Shown here: positions 62,258 to 64,000 of the stretch, one piece after another
Position numbering within the stretch: position 1 is the stretch's first letter
Layout of the letters: each line of letters opens with the position of its first letter
Source of the DNA: Jiangella alkaliphila
GTDB lineage: Bacteria > Actinomycetota > Actinomycetes > Jiangellales > Jiangellaceae
NCBI RefSeq assembly: GCF_900105925.1
Contig: NZ_LT629791.1
Span: forward strand, 1,116,001 to 1,180,000
DNA length: 64,000 bases
Direction: 5' to 3'
Notes under the pieces: model-generated
Seen by the model: the letters and a program-made list of their open reading frames with translations, nothing else
Databases searched by the model: none
Told to the model about the DNA's origin: nothing
Program-made: the position numbers and the translations under genes

Positions 62258-63996
62258 CCGAGCACCTCCGCTTCGGCTATTCCGCTCCGGTAGTTGCCGT
62301 CGTCGGCACGGGGCAACTGAGTGAACCACACGAGGAGATACCGAGTGGTAACGGCTTCGTCAAGTGTGCGGGTGACATTCTGCTCAGCACCCTCGACGGT
62401 GTCGACGGCGGTCCAGCCGTCGAGATCGTCCGGCGCCTGCGTGGCGTCCTCGGGCGCGACCCGCAGCTCGACGGTCGCACCGGCGTTGACCAGCGCCAGC
62501 CGGACCTCGCGCACGGACACCGCCTGCCCGAGGTCGAGGTAGATGCCGACGCCGGCCTTCTGGTCCTCGAGCGGGTCGTAGTAGTTGACGGTGGTCCACG
62601 TCGTCTCGGGATCGCCGTCGAAGATGTTCGCGACGTCGCTCGAGTTCTCCTCGTCGTTGCCGGCGGGGTCGTAGTCGGTGGCGGCGGTGGCCGCGATCGG
62701 GGTCGGGTCGGCGGCCGGGGTCTCGTCGGCCGGTGTGGTGCCGGTCTCGCCGGGCGCGGAGGCCGACGGGGACTCGTCGTCGCCGGCGTCGTCGATGGCG
62801 CCGAGCAGCAGCTGCAGCCCGACCAGAGTGGCGCCGACCAGCAGCAGCATCGCGGCCATGACGCCGAGCAACCGGGCGGTGCGGCCGGACTTGCGCCGTT
62901 CCCGCAGCTGCTCGACGCGGCTGGACGGCGGCTCTTCGCCGGGCTCGTCCAGCAGCGCCGGCGGTGCCGCGACGACGGCTTCGTCGGCGACGACGGCGCG
63001 GTGGTGGTTGCGCGCGCCGTTGGCCAGCTCGGTCGCGACCTGCAGCGGCGTGACCAGCGGCGTCGCGTGGTGCCGGCGGGCATGCCCGATGGCGCGGTCG
63101 GTGACGGCGTCGAGCAGCCGCGGCACGCCGGGCCGGACCTGACGGGGCGAGGCCAGCCGGCCGTCGATGAGCGGTGCCGGCGGCAGTCCGCCAGGCGTGC
63201 CGACGGGCCAGCGGGCGGTCAGCGCGGCGTAGAGCACGCCGCCGATGCCGATGGCGTCGAGCTCGGCCGCGTTCGGCTGGGTCGGGTCCGTGGGCTCGCA
63301 CGGCGTCTGGGCCCGCCCGCGCAGCGAGTACTCCGTCTCCAGCCCGGCGACCTTCACCGAGCCGTCGGCCGTGACGAACACCAGCGTGGGGTCGAGGTGG
63401 CGGTGCGCCAGCCCTTGGGCGTGCGCGGTGGCCATGGCCTCGGCGACCTCGCGCCCGACGGCGGCGGCCTGCTCGGGGTGGAACGCGCCGGCGTGGGCGA
63501 GCAGAGCGGCCAGGCTCTGCCCCGGCGTCCACTCGCGCACGACGTAGGCGACGTCGTCGTCGCTGCCGACGTCGAGGACGCGCAGGAACCGCGGGTCGGA
63601 GACGGTGGACGACACCCGCGCGGCGGTGGCGAACCCCGGCGCCCGCAGGTCGTCCAGAGCGACGGCCTGGACGAACACGGCCCGCCGCAGGACGTCGTCG
63701 ACCGCCTGCCAGGACTGGATGCCGTCGGCGTTCTCGAGCAGCCGCTCGAACCGGTAGCGTCCGGCGACCGTGCGCCGCTGCCCCGCCATCGGCCCGCGGG
63801 GTGGGGCCGGCGGCTCCGACGGCGCGCCCGGCCGCGTGCCGGGCAGCGGCTGGACCACTCGTGCGCCGTCGCGAACCGCGTCGAGGCCGACGACGGCGCC
63901 GCCCACGCCCGCGCGGTCGCGGTAGCCGCCCGCGTGCGTGTCGAAGAAGCTCGGCACGCCGGGCAGGGTCTCGTCGAGGAAGAACTCCGACGTCAT
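62254..63996 (-). CDS. Membrane-anchored pseudokinase (MviN C-terminal-domain type)
   Basis: The protein has a kinase-like domain (about residues 75-345), one membrane helix (about 372-395) and an extracytoplasmic galactose-binding-like domain (about 440-580, TTWTTVNYYDPLEDQ). The catalytic loop HRD-x-K is replaced by HRHLDPTLVF and the DFG by VAGLETE, so it cannot be an active kinase. In M. tuberculosis the equivalent domain is fused to MurJ (MviN, Rv3910) and binds the FHA protein FhaA when phosphorylated. The reading frame is open to the window edge, so the ATG at 63996 may not be the true start; MAGQRRTVAGRYRFERLL at 63789 is an alternative. It is coupled to sigM by a 4-nt overlap. Confidence 0.85.
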   Translation of the reverse strand: MTSEFFLDETLPGVPSFFDTHAGGYRDRAGVGGAVVGLDAVRDGARVVQPLPGTRPGAPSEPPAPPRGPMAGQRRTVAGRYRFERLLENADGIQSWQAVDDVLRRAVFVQAVALDDLRAPGFATAARVSSTVSDPRFLRVLDVGSDDDVAYVVREWTPGQSLAALLAHAGAFHPEQAAAVGREVAEAMATAHAQGLAHRHLDPTLVFVTADGSVKVAGLETEYSLRGRAQTPCEPTDPTQPNAAELDAIGIGGVLYAALTARWPVGTPGGLPPAPLIDGRLASPRQVRPGVPRLLDAVTDRAIGHARRHHATPLVTPLQVATELANGARNHHRAVVADEAVVAAPPALLDEPGEEPPSSRVEQLRERRKSGRTARLLGVMAAMLLLVGATLVGLQLLLGAIDDAGDDESPSASAPGETGTTPADETPAADPTPIAATAATDYDPAGNDEENSSDVANIFDGDPETTWTTVNYYDPLEDQKAGVGIYLDLGQAVSVREVRLALVNAGATVELRVAPEDATQAPDDLDGWTAVDTVEGAEQNVTRTLDEAVTTRYLLVWFTQLPRADDGNYRSGIAEAEVLG

Positions 63997-64000
63997 GCTG

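Overview
The window is about 70-75% GC and carries the chromosome-origin neighbourhood of a high-GC actinobacterium. The order gyrA-gyrB-dciA-recF-gnd-dnaN-oriC-dnaA-rpmH-rnpA-yidD-yidC-jag-rsmG-parA-parB, with two perfect parS sites, is that of Streptomyces, Mycobacterium and relatives. The genus cannot be fixed from the sequence alone; a Jiangella-like actinomycete is one guess. No transposase, integrase, relaxase, CRISPR array or rRNA gene was seen.

Layout. 1-10.8 kb (minus strand): a partial DUF6153 protein, a small membrane protein, tRNA-Ile(GAT), a DUF3566 membrane protein, gyrA, gyrB, dciA, recF, gnd and dnaN. 10.8-13.2 kb: oriC, with DnaA boxes on both sides of dnaA. 13.2-18.5 kb (plus strand): rpmH, rnpA, yidD, yidC, jag, rsmG, parA, parB. 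18.7-22.2 kb (minus strand): ddl, a PLP aminotransferase and cwlM. 59.3-64 kb (minus strand): a pseudokinase, sigM, an anti-sigma factor, trxB and trxA. In Mycobacterium the cwlM and trx genes are adjacent; here about 37 kb (22.25-59.32 kb) separates them.

That block holds the unusual content. (i) 22.4-23.9 kb: a lipoprotein and a secreted protein of unknown function. (ii) 23.9-33.7 kb: a Tad/Flp pilus locus (SAF/CpaB-like, CpaE-like, TadA, TadB, TadC, Flp pilin, three TadE/G-like pseudopilins). It ends in a large membrane protein that fuses two LysM domains to a BTAD regulator-type domain. (iii) 33.8-35.7 kb: a possible ribbon-helix-helix protein and a divergent sigma-like protein. (iv) 35.9-50.7 kb: a Tcp-type (Gram-positive, VirB-like) type IV secretion machine: TcpC, TcpE, VirB4/TcpF ATPase, VirB6/TcpH, an SLT+CHAP wall hydrolase, an NTF2-like protein and an FtsK/TcpA-like protein. 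It has no relaxase, and its coupling-protein P-loop lacks key residues. (v) 50.8-52.6 kb: a SLOG-type protein and an Eis-type acetyltransferase. (vi) 53.1-58.9 kb: a cassette with a 933-residue FtsK-type motor of three tandem NTPase-like domains, of which only the middle one is intact, plus a membrane protein, two helical proteins and a four-helix membrane protein.

The main observation is that eight transcription units of this block share an upstream motif, GTCACA - exactly 18 nt - CCTACA (variants CCTACG, CCTACC, CCTTCG, CTTTCG). It lies in front of the T4SS operon, the YbjN-like gene, the SLT/CHAP gene, the FtsK/TcpA-like gene, flp, the coiled-coil gene, the 933-residue FtsK gene and the four-helix membrane protein gene. 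In four of the eight the gap between motif and start codon is exactly 33 nt. I infer a dedicated promoter class that ties pilus, secretion machine and FtsK cassette into one regulon, possibly read by the sigma-like protein encoded at its centre. The inferred system is a chromosomally fixed, non-conjugative envelope-spanning apparatus.
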